DNA from: Leptospira kobayashii
Lineage (GTDB): Bacteria; Spirochaetota; Leptospiria; Leptospirales; Leptospiraceae
NCBI RefSeq assembly: GCF_003114835.2
Contig: NZ_AP025028.1
Span: forward strand, 186,001-250,000
Reading direction: 5' to 3'
Length of the DNA stretch: 64,000 nucleotides
A program made the position numbers and the translations under genes. The notes below the pieces were generated by a model, which had not been told where the DNA came from, did not search any database, and worked only from the letters and a program-made list of their open reading frames with translations. Below are positions 1-9,067 of the stretch, piece by piece (positions within the stretch are counted from its first letter, which is position 1; the number at the start of each line of letters is the position of its first letter).

Positions 1-1143
1 GTATTTTTATCCTGTTATTTTTCCGAAACCATATTACTGTTCTTAGGCGGTTTTGTCATCTCGGAGGCGATTGCGCATTATAGGTTAGATGAAACTCTCG
101 CCAGATTTGTGATCAAAAACACAAAAGGTTCTTCTTTATACTTGCTGATCGGTCTTGGGCTCTCTACCGGCTTTTTATCCTGCTGGATGAACAATACCGC
201 AACGGCAGCTATGATGCTCGGTCTTGTCGCTCCCATGATGAAAAACCTGAGTTTGGAGTCTCATTTGAGAAAGTCGGTTTTGTTCGTGATTCCTTTTTCC
301 GCCAATTTGGGCGGGATTGGGACTCCTGTGGGAACTTTACCGAATGTAATCGGAATCGGATATATGAAGGAGAAAGGAGTCGATATCGGTTTTTTGCCAT
401 GGATGGCTTTCGGCATGCCGGTGTTTCTCATTTCAGTCATGCTTTTGTGCGGACTTTTGTATTGGAGTTTTTTGAAAGACAGGGAAGAGGAAAGTCCGAA
501 ACTATTTACGCCTTTGAAAGATGAAATTTCAAAAACAAGTTTGAAGTATAACTTAAGTTATTTGATTATCGGTATCACTATCCTCGGTTGGATGACATCG
601 GATCTTCATAAGATTTCCAATGGAACGGTCGCATTGGTTCCGATCATTGCTTTCTTCGGATTAAAACTTTTGGACTTAAATCATTTTCGATCTCTTTCAT
701 GGGATGTTTTGATTTTGATGGGAGGGGGAATCGCCCTTGGAAAAGCGATGGAAGAAACGGGGCTTGCAAAACAGTTTATCGATTTACTTTTATTAGGTGA
801 CAACTCTTCTTTCTCTTTATTTTGCATATTTTCCATTATGTCTCTTGGTTTATCTTGTTTTTTGTCCAATACATCCGTTGCCAATCTGATGCTTCCCATT
901 ACAATGGGTTTGCCTACGGAAGTCATTCTTCCCGCCGCACTTGGAGCGACAATCGGCGCTTCTCTTGCTATGCCTTTTCCGGTTTCCACTCCTCCCAATG
1001 CTTTGGCATTTAGTTACGGTGGAATCAAGAGTATAGAGATGGCAAAGATAGGAGGAATCATTTCCATACTTGCTTTGATCGTTTTTTTGGCTGTAGGCGG
1101 AGGAATTTTACACTTTGCCGGATGGGTGGATTTTTCGCATTAA
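1..1143 (+). CDS. SLC13/DASS-family anion symporter, 3' part
   Basis: The reading frame is open from base 1, so the gene begins upstream of the window; the GTG at 109 is an internal codon. The protein is strongly hydrophobic with about nine membrane spans visible. Two copies of the family's Ser/Asn-Asn-Thr motif are present (NNTATAAMML and SNTSVANLMLPI), each in one of two inverted halves, and a glycine-rich GTPVGTLPN segment follows the first. In the SLC13 family these hairpin motifs bind sodium and a carboxylate or other anion such as a dicarboxylate, citrate, sulfate or phosphate. The substrate cannot be told from sequence. It ends about 55 bp before a lipoprotein gene on the same strand. 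Confidence 0.85.
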   Translation, partial: VFLSCYFSETILLFLGGFVISEAIAHYRLDETLARFVIKNTKGSSLYLLIGLGLSTGFLSCWMNNTATAAMMLGLVAPMMKNLSLESHLRKSVLFVIPFSANLGGIGTPVGTLPNVIGIGYMKEKGVDIGFLPWMAFGMPVFLISVMLLCGLLYWSFLKDREEESPKLFTPLKDEISKTSLKYNLSYLIIGITILGWMTSDLHKISNGTVALVPIIAFFGLKLLDLNHFRSLSWDVLILMGGGIALGKAMEETGLAKQFIDLLLLGDNSSFSLFCIFSIMSLGLSCFLSNTSVANLMLPITMGLPTEVILPAALGATIGASLAMPFPVSTPPNALAFSYGGIKSIEMAKIGGIISILALIVFLAVGGGILHFAGWVDFSH

Positions 1144-1198
1144 TTACTACAAAAAATGCTTTTCTTAGATAAGTTTATCGGTAGCATACAAGCGGAAG

Positions 1199-1765
1199 AT
1201 GTTATTTAGCCGCATTTCATTATTTCTGGTAAGTATTTTATTATTTACCAATTGTTATAATTATCTCAGTGAAGATGTACCTATCATAGTTCGTCCCGAA
1301 TTGAAACAAAGGATTTCCCTTCTCACTATAAAAGTTTCAAGCCCGGAGTCGGAACGTTCCAGAAAACATATTACCACACTATATACCAAGTACATCAATG
1401 ATACCGGTTATTTCGGAAGAGTGGTCAATGAAGGAATCCGCAGCTCGCATCATATAGATATTTATACTTCCGAAGTAAATGAATACGAACATTTCTGGGT
1501 TTCTTCCGTTTCCAGTTTGTTTATGATTTTGACCGTCGGTATTTTACCGTCCATTTATTCGCAAGAAAGGGTTTTGCACGCCGATTTTTACGTTGAAGAG
1601 AAGTTAGTTGGTCGGGAAAAATACAGACAAAAACACTCTACTCTTTTCGGTATTCCTTTCTTTTTTATTTGGGAGTCCGGAATCGAAGAGGCAAAGATCA
1701 TTCAATACAATAAAGAACGTAATATGATCAACAACATGATCCAGGACTATAATCGTTATCTTTAA
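1199..1765 (+). CDS. putative lipoprotein of unknown function
   Basis: This is a 188-residue protein with a short hydrophobic signal ending in LLFTNC, a relaxed spirochaetal lipobox with Cys19 as the probable lipidated residue. I do not recognise a family. A second hydrophobic stretch near residues 100-125 is followed by an alternating polar segment. The layout (short lipoprotein signal, central hydrophobic stretch, then a beta-rich part) resembles the lipoprotein at 51085-51639, so the two may be distant paralogues. The ATG directly follows a GGAAG, which is unusually close for a ribosome site, so the start is not fully certain. It ends 12 bp before the CAP-domain gene and is probably co-transcribed with it. 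Confidence 0.75.
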   Translation: MLFSRISLFLVSILLFTNCYNYLSEDVPIIVRPELKQRISLLTIKVSSPESERSRKHITTLYTKYINDTGYFGRVVNEGIRSSHHIDIYTSEVNEYEHFWVSSVSSLFMILTVGILPSIYSQERVLHADFYVEEKLVGREKYRQKHSTLFGIPFFFIWESGIEEAKIIQYNKERNMINNMIQDYNRYL

Positions 1766-1777
1766 GGAGAAAATAAG

Positions 1778-2584
1778 ATGAAAAAGTTTAGCATAATTTT
1801 TATTTCGTCGGTTGCATTTTTAATTTCCTGCACCACCCCGGCTAAAAAACAAGCAGTTGTTAAAGAAGAAAAAAAAGAAACCACGACTGTGGGCAATTCG
1901 GTAGCCGACAAAGGGCAACTGGCATTTCTGGAAGCGATCGAAGACGGAAGAAAACTTCCTTCTTCCAGCAAATGGAAACCGGAACAATACGAAGAATTGA
2001 ACGATCAGTCTTTCAGCTCTTACGCGCCCGCAAAAGAGAGAATCGATTTTGCAAATATAGATTATCCGCTTTTAAACGCAGCTTTGTTTTTTGAGACCAG
2101 CAAGGAACGAAGAAAATTGGGTTTAAAACCGTTTCGTTATTCTGCGTTATGTGAACAGGCTGCCTTCGGTCACGCCCAAGATATGGTGAATCTTAATTTT
2201 TATTCACATACAAGCAAGGTTTCGGGAAAAGAAAATTTGAAGGATAGATTGGAACTTGTGGGAATCATCAATCCTACATCCGGTGAAAATATAATCAATT
2301 CCTTTGCCATTGATTATAAACCCGGGACTCCTGTTTATAACCCGGAACAAAACGAAGGAAAGTTTTTCAGCTACCAGAAAAAAGGCCCTCCGATTCCCAA
2401 CCATACTTATCTAAGCCTAGCTGATTCTTTGGTGGAGTCCTGGATGAACTCTCCTCCTCATAGAAGAAATATTCTAAACCCTGACTTTAGTTATATGGGC
2501 GGTGGAGTTTATTATTATCAGGATGCGAAATTTCAGAATATGGACAAGGTAAAGGCTGTACAAGTTTTCTCTTCAAAACCTTAA
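1778..2584 (+). CDS. CAP-domain (SCP/PR1-like) lipoprotein
   Basis: The protein has 268 residues. A good AAGGAG ribosome site precedes the ATG. The signal peptide ends in FLISC, so Cys18 is the likely lipid anchor and the protein probably sits in the periplasm or at the surface. Residues 19-95 form a lysine- and glutamate-rich spacer. From about residue 100 to the end it shows the CAP superfamily pattern: a helix with NAALFFETSKERRKLGL, then CEQAAFGHAQDM, FYSHTS, a GENI element and the closing SWMNSPPHRRNILNPDF. The two active-site His (in FYSH and PPHR) and the Glu of GENI are present. Bacterial CAP proteins are poorly characterised; no substrate is implied. Confidence 0.9.
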   Translation: MKKFSIIFISSVAFLISCTTPAKKQAVVKEEKKETTTVGNSVADKGQLAFLEAIEDGRKLPSSSKWKPEQYEELNDQSFSSYAPAKERIDFANIDYPLLNAALFFETSKERRKLGLKPFRYSALCEQAAFGHAQDMVNLNFYSHTSKVSGKENLKDRLELVGIINPTSGENIINSFAIDYKPGTPVYNPEQNEGKFFSYQKKGPPIPNHTYLSLADSLVESWMNSPPHRRNILNPDFSYMGGGVYYYQDAKFQNMDKVKAVQVFSSKP

Positions 2585-2658
2585 ATTGCAATTTTAAACA
2601 TTCTCTCCTCGGTCCGGGAAAACATAGAAGGGAAGGGAAAAGGGTCGTTTCTAGAAAT

Positions 2659-3114
2659 TTAATTTCCGAGTTTGGTGATCGTATCAAATTCGGATTTTTG
2701 AACCGGCTGGATGGAAAGTCGCGAACCTTTCTGAACCAAAACCATTTTGCTCAAACTCTTTACGGTTTTCAATTCGGCTAAAGACAAAAAGTTTTTAAAT
2801 CGTTTCGATAATTTTAGCCTAACACCAAACCAACGAGGATCTTCTTTTTTACTTTTAGGATCAAAGTATTTGCTATTCGGATCAAATTGAAAAGGATCGG
2901 GGATTTGCGATTCAACTATCTCTGCAACTCCTACGATCCCTGTCGGATCAGTGCTGCTGTGATAAAATAAAACCAAGTCACCTTTTTTGACTTCGTCTCT
3001 TAAATAATTGCGTGCTTGGTAATTGCGAACACCTTCCCAGAAAGAGATTTTCTCTCTTTCCAGGTCGTCTATGGAAAAAACATCGGGTTCTGTTTTAAAA
3101 AGCCAATACTTCAT
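2659..3114 (-). CDS. EVE-domain (PUA-like/YTH-related) protein
   Basis: The protein has 151 residues and is all one EVE domain. It begins MKYWLFKTEPDVFSIDDL, continues with WEGVRNYQARNYLRDEVKKGD, then LVLFYHSS and GIVGVAEIVE, which is the standard EVE order. EVE proteins are structurally related to YTH and PUA folds and are thought to bind modified bases in RNA or DNA. Its start lies 3 bp after the ftsH stop, so it is the last gene of the long minus-strand array that also holds pth, L25 and tRNA-Gln, which suits an RNA-related job (inference). The domain length is normal for the family. Confidence 0.9.
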   Translation of the reverse strand: MKYWLFKTEPDVFSIDDLEREKISFWEGVRNYQARNYLRDEVKKGDLVLFYHSSTDPTGIVGVAEIVESQIPDPFQFDPNSKYFDPKSKKEDPRWFGVRLKLSKRFKNFLSLAELKTVKSLSKMVLVQKGSRLSIQPVQKSEFDTITKLGN

Positions 3115-3117
3115 CTT

Positions 3118-5076
3118 CTAAGCTGAATAAGCTGGTTTTGTAGAAGTTGCGCCTTTTGTTTTTTTAGAAGAAGATACTGATTTCTTTTTTTCCTCTTCTA
3201 TTTTTTCACCGGAAGGATGAACGATGGCCATCAATTCCTGACTATCTATTGTTTCTTTTGCAAGCAGAGCTTTGGCGATTGCATCCAGTTTCTTCACGTT
3301 TTTGCGAACCAAGTCTCTTCCTTTGTCCAAAGAAGTTTGTACAATTCTGCGAACTTCCTGGTCAATCATCGCTGCAAATTCTTCCGAATACGGTTTGCTG
3401 CTATGACCGTAATCTCTTCCGATAAACGGAGAGTTTTCCGGTCCACCGTAATTAATTGTTCCTAGTTTTTCAGACATTCCCCATTCACAGACCATTCTGC
3501 GGGCGATATTGGTTGCTTGTTGGATGTCATTGCTGGAACCATTCGATGGATCGCCAAATATAAGTTCTTCGGCGATATAACCACCCATAGACATTACGAT
3601 TCGATCCAAACAGTATTGTTTTTTGTAAGAATGACGATCTTCTACCGGTAAAGACTGAGTTAAACCCAAAGATCTCCCTCTAGGAATGATTGTTACTTTA
3701 TGTACAGGTTCCGTATAAGGAAGGAGTGTTCCGAGAAGTGCGTGACCTGCTTCATGATAAGCGGTCATTTCCTTTTCCTTGTCGGAAATCAGCATTGATT
3801 TGCGTTCCGGTCCCATCATCACTTTATCGCGAGCTTCTTCCAGTTCTTCCTGAGTGACTCTTTTTTTGTTTCTACGAGCAGCAAGTAACGCGGCTTCGTT
3901 GATCAAGTTGGCAAGATCCGCTCCTGTAAAACCAGGGGTTCCACGTGCAATCGAATTGACGGAAATATCGGATACCATAGGAACTTTTTTGGCATGAACT
4001 TGCAGAATTTCTTCCCGTCCTCGCAGGTCGGGTAAATCCACGATGACTTGTCTGTCAAATCGGCCCGGACGAAGCAAAGCAGGGTCAAGCACATCAGCAC
4101 GGTTAGTTGCTGCCATCACTATAACACCTTCGTTCATTTCAAATCCGTCCATCTCGACTAACATTTGATTGAGAGTTTGTTCTCTTTCATCGTGACCGCC
4201 GCCAAGTCCTGCACCACGAAGTCTTCCTACTGCGTCGATCTCATCGATAAAGATGATACAAGGTGCGTTCTTTTTTCCTTGGTCGAATAAATCGCGTACT
4301 CGGGAAGCACCTACACCCACGAACATTTCCACGAAATCGGAACCGGAGATTGAGAAGAAAGGAACTCCCGCTTCTCCTGAAACTGCTTTCGCAAGTAAGG
4401 TTTTACCTGTTCCCGGAGGACCGACAAGTAGTACACCTTTAGGAATTCTAGCGCCAATGGCATGGAACTTTTTAGGGTCTTTTAAAAATTCAATGATCTC
4501 TTGCAATTCTACTTTTGCTTCATCACAACCGGCCACATCGTTGAATGTAATTTTGATTTTAGGATCAACATTCATTTTGGCTTTGGACTTACCGAATGTG
4601 AATGCTTTGTTTCCTGTAGCTTGCAGTTGTCTCATCATGATGAACCAGATGATACCAAGGGCAAAGATCCAAGGAATGATACTGGAAACAACACTCCAGA
4701 ATTTATTCTCTTCGGTGGACTTCGCAGTAAAGGATAATCTTTGTTTACGAAGTTTGGTAATCAAATCCTCGTTCACCGGTGCGATGTTAGTTTTGAAAGC
4801 TTTCGGTTTGTTGTCTTTCGAATCGGAAGGGATATACCAACCTTCAATCAATTCACGATCAATCGTGATCTGAGATTTGTTGGTGATATCTTTCCCGTCT
4901 TTCGAAGTTATTTTTCCGATTTGTTTTTTACCTTCAACCGGTTCTACCATATTGAGGAATTCGGAGTAACTGATCTCGTCAGGACGAGATCCAAGGGAGT
5001 CCGGTCTGTACCAGACAGCTAATACTAATAGTATTACAAGTAAGAACAGAAATACATTTTTGATGTTTTTATTCAT
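3118..5076 (-). CDS. ftsH: ATP-dependent zinc metalloprotease FtsH
   Basis: The protein has 652 residues. Two membrane spans (about 6-23 and 127-148) flank a periplasmic part. The AAA+ module has Walker A GPPGTGKT at 219-226, Walker B IIFIDEID at 274-281 and the second region of homology with RPGRFDRQ around 336-343. The zinc site is HEAGH at 441-445. The C-terminal tail is rich in lysine, serine and glutamate. FtsH is a hexameric inner-membrane protease that extracts and degrades membrane and regulatory proteins. It is 29 bp downstream of pth and 3 bp upstream of the EVE gene, so it is probably part of that operon. Nothing is missing. Confidence 0.98.
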   Translation of the reverse strand: MNKNIKNVFLFLLVILLVLAVWYRPDSLGSRPDEISYSEFLNMVEPVEGKKQIGKITSKDGKDITNKSQITIDRELIEGWYIPSDSKDNKPKAFKTNIAPVNEDLITKLRKQRLSFTAKSTEENKFWSVVSSIIPWIFALGIIWFIMMRQLQATGNKAFTFGKSKAKMNVDPKIKITFNDVAGCDEAKVELQEIIEFLKDPKKFHAIGARIPKGVLLVGPPGTGKTLLAKAVSGEAGVPFFSISGSDFVEMFVGVGASRVRDLFDQGKKNAPCIIFIDEIDAVGRLRGAGLGGGHDEREQTLNQMLVEMDGFEMNEGVIVMAATNRADVLDPALLRPGRFDRQVIVDLPDLRGREEILQVHAKKVPMVSDISVNSIARGTPGFTGADLANLINEAALLAARRNKKRVTQEELEEARDKVMMGPERKSMLISDKEKEMTAYHEAGHALLGTLLPYTEPVHKVTIIPRGRSLGLTQSLPVEDRHSYKKQYCLDRIVMSMGGYIAEELIFGDPSNGSSNDIQQATNIARRMVCEWGMSEKLGTINYGGPENSPFIGRDYGHSSKPYSEEFAAMIDQEVRRIVQTSLDKGRDLVRKNVKKLDAIAKALLAKETIDSQELMAIVHPSGEKIEEEKKKSVSSSKKTKGATSTKPAYSA

Positions 5077-5105
5077 GGAAGATTGTCTCCCTTATTAGAC
5101 TAAAA

Positions 5106-5669
5106 TCAGAGGTGATATTTTTGAATCACTTCGTCGATATCCCCCATGGAAATCGATCGAATCGCGGCCTCCGCGTCATTGATGATCTGAATCAGACTTA
5201 AGTTCTCAAGAGGCTCAAAATCATCACGTAAAAATTCTTCTCTTTTTTTCGGATTGTATTTGGAATTGCGCACCCCAATACGAATTCGAATGAAATTGGG
5301 GGACCGGAGGGAAACGGAAACCGAATCCACACCGGGGTGGCCGACGCTTTCTCCGCCTTTTGTGACCACAATTTGCCCCAATTCCAGGTCAAGATCCTCA
5401 TGGATCAGAACTATGTCTTTTACTTGGATTTTGAGAAAAGAGGCAATGTAAAGTACGGATTCGCCGGAAAGGTCACTGAAAGTCTGAGGTTTGAGGAGAA
5501 CCACTTCGTCCCCCTCAAAATCACCCCTTCCGATCAGAGATTTTTTCTTCTTCGTTTTGATTTCGAGGCCAATGTTGTTGGCTATGACATCGAGAATCTT
5601 AAAACCAATGTTAGAACGATTGTTATTGTATTTATCTCCTGGATTGCCCAGGCCTACTATCAGCTTCAT
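5106..5669 (-). CDS. pth: peptidyl-tRNA hydrolase family protein with altered active site
   Basis: Its 187 residues match bacterial Pth throughout (VGLGNPGDKYNNNRSNIGF, PQTFSDLSG, HEDLDLELG, GHPGVDSV, RIRIGV), and it sits between L25 and ftsH, the usual place for pth. Pth frees stalled peptidyl-tRNAs. Compared with the E. coli residues known to matter, Asn10 is kept (Asn9 here), but His20 is Ser19, Asn68 is Asp66, Asp93 is Glu91 and Asn114 is Pro112. His20 is the general base in the characterised enzymes. The codon for residue 19 reads TCT directly, so this is not a frame error. It is either a divergent enzyme with a different mechanism or a pseudo-enzyme kept for tRNA or ribosome binding. 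Confidence 0.88.
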   Translation of the reverse strand: MKLIVGLGNPGDKYNNNRSNIGFKILDVIANNIGLEIKTKKKKSLIGRGDFEGDEVVLLKPQTFSDLSGESVLYIASFLKIQVKDIVLIHEDLDLELGQIVVTKGGESVGHPGVDSVSVSLRSPNFIRIRIGVRNSKYNPKKREEFLRDDFEPLENLSLIQIINDAEAAIRSISMGDIDEVIQKYHL

Positions 5670-5684
5670 TGGTTTTGGAAAAAA

Positions 5685-6320
5685 CTACTTCTTAGCGGCT
5701 TTTTTTGCTGCGGGTTTTTTACCGCCGGCATCAGCTTCCGCTTTTTCCGCTCTTTCTGCAGCAAGAATCGCTTTCGTCTTATTGCAGGAAGTTACAATCG
5801 GATCGCCGTTGATCAAAATATCCCAAGATTTCGGATAAGGAAGGTTGGACACTTTAATCGCCATCCCAACATCAAGATCAGTCACATCTACCGTAAGAAC
5901 ATCTGTTAGGTCTTCCGGAGTCGACTTAACTTTGATTTCATGAATCAAATGTTCGAATTGACCGCCCGATTTTGAACCTTTTGCAACTCCTGTTGTTTGA
6001 ATCGCAACAGTGGTAATGATTTTTTTACCAGGAGTCACTTTGAAAAAATCAATATGACGGATTTTTCCAGTGTGAGGAAATCTTTGTACTTCTTTAACAA
6101 ATACTTTTTCGGTTTTACCATCTAAGTCAAGTTCGATGAGGGTTGCTTTTCTGATCCCAGAATCGATCAATTTTTGGATTTCTTTTTCAACTACAGTGCC
6201 TGAAGTTGCTTGTCCACTTCCGATGATATTTGCTGGTACTAAACCTGCTGTACGAAGGCGTCTTGCAGGACCTTTGCCAGTAAGAGTTCTTGGTTGTACT
6301 TTAATGCTATATTTTTCCAT
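5685..6320 (-). CDS. rplY: 50S ribosomal protein L25/general stress protein Ctc
   Basis: The protein has 211 residues, the long Ctc/TL5 form. The N-terminal L25 domain starts KYSIKVQPRTLTGKGPARRLR and contains the GLVPANIIG turn. The C-terminal beta domain covers about residues 95-190 (VAIQTTGVAKG, LTVDVTDLDVGMAIKV). The tail is a Lys/Ala-rich stretch ending AAKKAAKK. L25 binds 5S rRNA in the large subunit. It lies between prs and pth with gaps of about 17 bp, an arrangement also found in proteobacteria. Confidence 0.95.
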   Translation of the reverse strand: MEKYSIKVQPRTLTGKGPARRLRTAGLVPANIIGSGQATSGTVVEKEIQKLIDSGIRKATLIELDLDGKTEKVFVKEVQRFPHTGKIRHIDFFKVTPGKKIITTVAIQTTGVAKGSKSGGQFEHLIHEIKVKSTPEDLTDVLTVDVTDLDVGMAIKVSNLPYPKSWDILINGDPIVTSCNKTKAILAAERAEKAEADAGGKKPAAKKAAKK

Positions 6321-6337
6321 GATTATGTTCCTTATTA

Positions 6338-7279
6338 TTATGAAAACAGACTAGAGATGGATTCCTCATTGTGAATCCTTTCGATTGCTTTAGCAAAGAG
6401 TGGGGCGATAGAGAGCGTTTTCAAGTGATTTATTTTCTTTGTCTCGGGTACCGCAATGGAATTTGATAAAACAATCTGTTCGAATTTCGCTCCGTTGAGC
6501 TTTTCCGGAGCCTCTCCGGAAAGAACCGCATGAGTGGCACAACACATTACGGATTTTGCACCATTATCATAAAGAGCATTTGCCGCTTTTGCAATGGTTC
6601 CCCCAGTATCGATCATATCATCCAAGATCAGACAATGTTTGTCTTTTATGTCGCCTATCACATTCATTACGACGGACTCATTGGCTTTGGGGCGTCGCTT
6701 GTCTATGATCGCGAGAGACCCGTTCACTTTTTTTCCAAAGTTACGAGCTCTTTCCGCACCACCTGAATCCGGCGAGACAATTACCAAATCGTCCAGTTTC
6801 AAGGAATTGATGTATTCCGCAAGTACGGGAGAAAAGTAAAGATGGTCTACCGGAATATGAAAGAATCCTTGGATTTGATCTGCATGCAAGTCCATAGTAA
6901 GAATACGATTGGGACCGACTGTTTCGATCAAATCCGCAACAACACGGGCTGAAATGGGAACCCTTGGTTCCACTTTTCTATCCTGGCGTCCGTATCCGTA
7001 ATAAGGCAAAACAGCTGTAATCCGGCGTGCCGAAGCGCGACGAAGTGCATCGATGATAAGTAAAAGTTCCATTAAACTGTCGTTTGCCGGATAACTGATG
7101 GACTGAACGACAAATACGTCCCTGCCTCGAACGTTTTCTTCGATTTTGACGGCGCTTTCTCCGTCGGAAAATCTTTTTACGGTGATTTGTCCGTTAGGAA
7201 TTCCTAAATTTTGACAGATCTCTTCCGCTAAGGGGCGGTTCGCATTTCCGGAAAATACTGCAACTTCACTTGGATTCAT
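6338..7279 (-). CDS. prs: ribose-phosphate pyrophosphokinase
   Basis: The protein has 313 residues, a typical class I PRPP synthetase. It shows the ATP-binding flexible loop region around residues 93-105 ([14 protein letters not shown]), the divalent metal/ribose-5-phosphate signature [18 protein letters not shown] near 130-147, and the PRPP-binding loop [13 protein letters not shown] around 217-230. It makes PRPP for purine, pyrimidine, histidine and tryptophan synthesis. The start overlaps the end of the upstream uridylyltransferase gene by 4 bp, so the two are translationally coupled. Confidence 0.97.
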   Translation of the reverse strand: MNPSEVAVFSGNANRPLAEEICQNLGIPNGQITVKRFSDGESAVKIEENVRGRDVFVVQSISYPANDSLMELLLIIDALRRASARRITAVLPYYGYGRQDRKVEPRVPISARVVADLIETVGPNRILTMDLHADQIQGFFHIPVDHLYFSPVLAEYINSLKLDDLVIVSPDSGGAERARNFGKKVNGSLAIIDKRRPKANESVVMNVIGDIKDKHCLILDDMIDTGGTIAKAANALYDNGAKSVMCCATHAVLSGEAPEKLNGAKFEQIVLSNSIAVPETKKINHLKTLSIAPLFAKAIERIHNEESISSLFS

Positions 7280-8037
7280 ACACCAACTAAACCTTTATCT
7301 ATATATTGTTTTGCTTTTTCTAAATCTTCCGGGGAATTGATTCCGTGACTTTCCAAAGCATTCTTAAGAGTGAGTGCGCCCACTTTTTTGCCTTGGGAAC
7401 GGAAAATCTTAATCACATCGGTGAGATAATATTCTTTTTGAGCATTGTCATTGCCTATACTTTTTAGGGCATCAAACAAATGTTCTGCTGTAAAACAGTA
7501 GGTTCCTGTGTTGACTTCATTTACCGCCTTTTCTTCCGGCGTGGCGTCTTTCTGTTCTACAATTCGGAGTAGGGAACCGTCATCGGAAGAACGAATGATC
7601 CTTCCGTATCCCGTAGGATCTTCCATTTTGGCGGAAAGGACAGTCGCAGAATAATGATTATCTTTATGAAGTTGGATGAGTTCTTTAAAGGAAGATGCGG
7701 AAATCAGGGGTGCATCACCGCAAGCAACCAGAATATAACCCTTGTGAGGTTGTAGATTTTTTTCCGCTGAAATTACAGCGTGACCCGTTCCTAATTGTTC
7801 CGTTTGCTCCGCAAATTCGACGCCGGGAAATTTTTCGGCGATGGAGGTAACTATATCTTTGCGATAACCAACCACTACAACTTTACGTCGGATGTTGGCA
7901 TTTTCTATATTTTGTAGAACGTGGATTAAAAGTGGAGATTCGTTCAGTACAACCGCAACCTTGGGGAGCTCACTCTTCATTCGAGTGCCTTTCCCCGCCG
8001 CCAATATAACAGCAGTTACAGTCGTTTCATTGTTCAT
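7276..8037 (-). CDS. glmU: GlmU-type UDP-GlcNAc pyrophosphorylase domain, stand-alone
   Basis: The protein has 253 residues and is a single nucleotidyltransferase domain. The signature [16 protein letters not shown] lies at residues 12-27, followed by EQLGTGHAV and the VACGDAPL metal site. It matches the N-terminal half of GlmU, which makes UDP-GlcNAc from GlcNAc-1-P and UTP. The left-handed beta-helix acetyltransferase half of normal GlmU (about 450 residues) is absent: the frame stops and prs begins with a 4-bp overlap. The acetyl step must come from another gene, or the natural substrate differs. It lies just after tRNA-Gln; no strong ribosome site is visible before the ATG. Confidence 0.88.
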   Translation of the reverse strand: MNNETTVTAVILAAGKGTRMKSELPKVAVVLNESPLLIHVLQNIENANIRRKVVVVGYRKDIVTSIAEKFPGVEFAEQTEQLGTGHAVISAEKNLQPHKGYILVACGDAPLISASSFKELIQLHKDNHYSATVLSAKMEDPTGYGRIIRSSDDGSLLRIVEQKDATPEEKAVNEVNTGTYCFTAEHLFDALKSIGNDNAQKEYYLTDVIKIFRSQGKKVGALTLKNALESHGINSPEDLEKAKQYIDKGLVGV

Positions 8038-8063
8038 ACATGCGAAATTCGGAAAATAAAAAC

Positions 8064-8139
8064 TGGCTGGCCTGCTAGGATTCGAACCTAGGGAATGGCG
8101 ATACCAAAAACCGCTGCCTTACCGCTTGGCTACAGGCCA
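8064..8139 (-). tRNA. tRNA-Gln (anticodon TTG)
   Basis: Read on the minus strand, the 76 nt fold as a complete cloverleaf. The acceptor TGGCCTG pairs fully with CAGGCCA, the discriminator is G and CCA is encoded. The anticodon arm has stem GCGGT/ATCGC and loop TTTTGGT, giving anticodon TTG. The T arm has stem CTAGG/CCTAG around TTCGAAT. It lies 4 bp after ispE and about 26 bp before the glmU-like gene, and is probably cut out of a shared transcript. Confidence 0.97.
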
Positions 8140-8143
8140 GTTT

Positions 8144-9052
8144 CTAAAAAGAGAAGGATCGGAAATCCATTTCTGGAAATCGGGATTTCAGTGAGTTTAA
8201 CAATGGCAACTGATCTCGTTCTTCTGCAACTAAGCCGAAAAAGCAAGAACCAGAACCGGAAAGAGAAGAGTAAACCGCTCCCTCTTGTAAAATTCCTGAT
8301 TTCAATTCCTTTAAATCGGGATGAACCTGGAAAGCGATTTTTTCAAAATCATTCTCTAGTTTGCCGTTTAGGCTTGTCCAATCCCCGACTCGAAGACTTC
8401 TAACCACATCCTCTGTCAGAGTTTTCCATACTTTTGAATCGTGGGTATTTTGTAAACTTCTTTGAAGTCCGTCGTACATTGATTTGGTAGATAAAGAATA
8501 GGAGGGGATGGCAAGAACTCCATGCCCTTTTGCGACCTGAACGGACTCTAAATTCTCACCAATTCCCGTGACAATGCAGTGGTTTTCCTGCAAAAAAAAG
8601 GGAACATCGGCGCCGATTGATTTGGCGAGCGCGATTTGTTCGTCTTGGTTCAGGGAGGTTTTGGAAAATAGGAATTTGAGTAAGCTGCCTGCGTTGGAGC
8701 TTCCTCCTCCCACGCCACCTTCGGGAGGAATTCGTTTTGTCAAACGGACCCGGATGCCTTCGGGTTCTTTGAGGTGGGGAAAAACGGTAAAATAGGATTT
8801 GTATAGTATATTTTTTGTTAGGTTTCCACGTTCGGATACTGCTTCGAATAGCGCTTGTTTTGTTTGTGGGAGCTGGTTTTCGGAAACAAGCTGAAATTCC
8901 GGTATTTGAAGGTTGGAAAGAGGAAAGGTTTCTACTTGGAAGTCGTCTCCGAAGTTTGTTCTAAGGAAAATACTTCTGATCTCATGATAACCATCTTCTC
9001 TTTTGAAAGGAATCTCTAAACCTAAATTGATTTTTGCGGGAGAGATCGTCAT
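8144..9052 (-). CDS. ispE: 4-diphosphocytidyl-2-C-methyl-D-erythritol kinase
   Basis: This 302-residue GHMP kinase starts with PAKINLGLEIP, which carries the catalytic Lys. The ATP loop is PPEGGVGGGSSNAGSL near residues 108-123, followed by GADVPFFL with the catalytic Asp. The C-terminal glycine motif SLSGSGSCFFGL is present. It phosphorylates CDP-methylerythritol in the MEP isoprenoid pathway. It lies immediately upstream of tRNA-Gln and prs, the same order known in Pseudomonas (ispE, tRNA-Gln, prs, L25, pth). The length is normal and all motifs are intact. Confidence 0.95.
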   Translation of the reverse strand: MTISPAKINLGLEIPFKREDGYHEIRSIFLRTNFGDDFQVETFPLSNLQIPEFQLVSENQLPQTKQALFEAVSERGNLTKNILYKSYFTVFPHLKEPEGIRVRLTKRIPPEGGVGGGSSNAGSLLKFLFSKTSLNQDEQIALAKSIGADVPFFLQENHCIVTGIGENLESVQVAKGHGVLAIPSYSLSTKSMYDGLQRSLQNTHDSKVWKTLTEDVVRSLRVGDWTSLNGKLENDFEKIAFQVHPDLKELKSGILQEGAVYSSLSGSGSCFFGLVAEERDQLPLLNSLKSRFPEMDFRSFSF

Positions 9053-9067
9053 TATGGAAATTCTAAT

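Noticed and set aside
4253..4873. 206-codon plus-strand frame opposite ftsH
   Set aside because: It lies fully inside ftsH on the other strand, has no ribosome site and no family resemblance.
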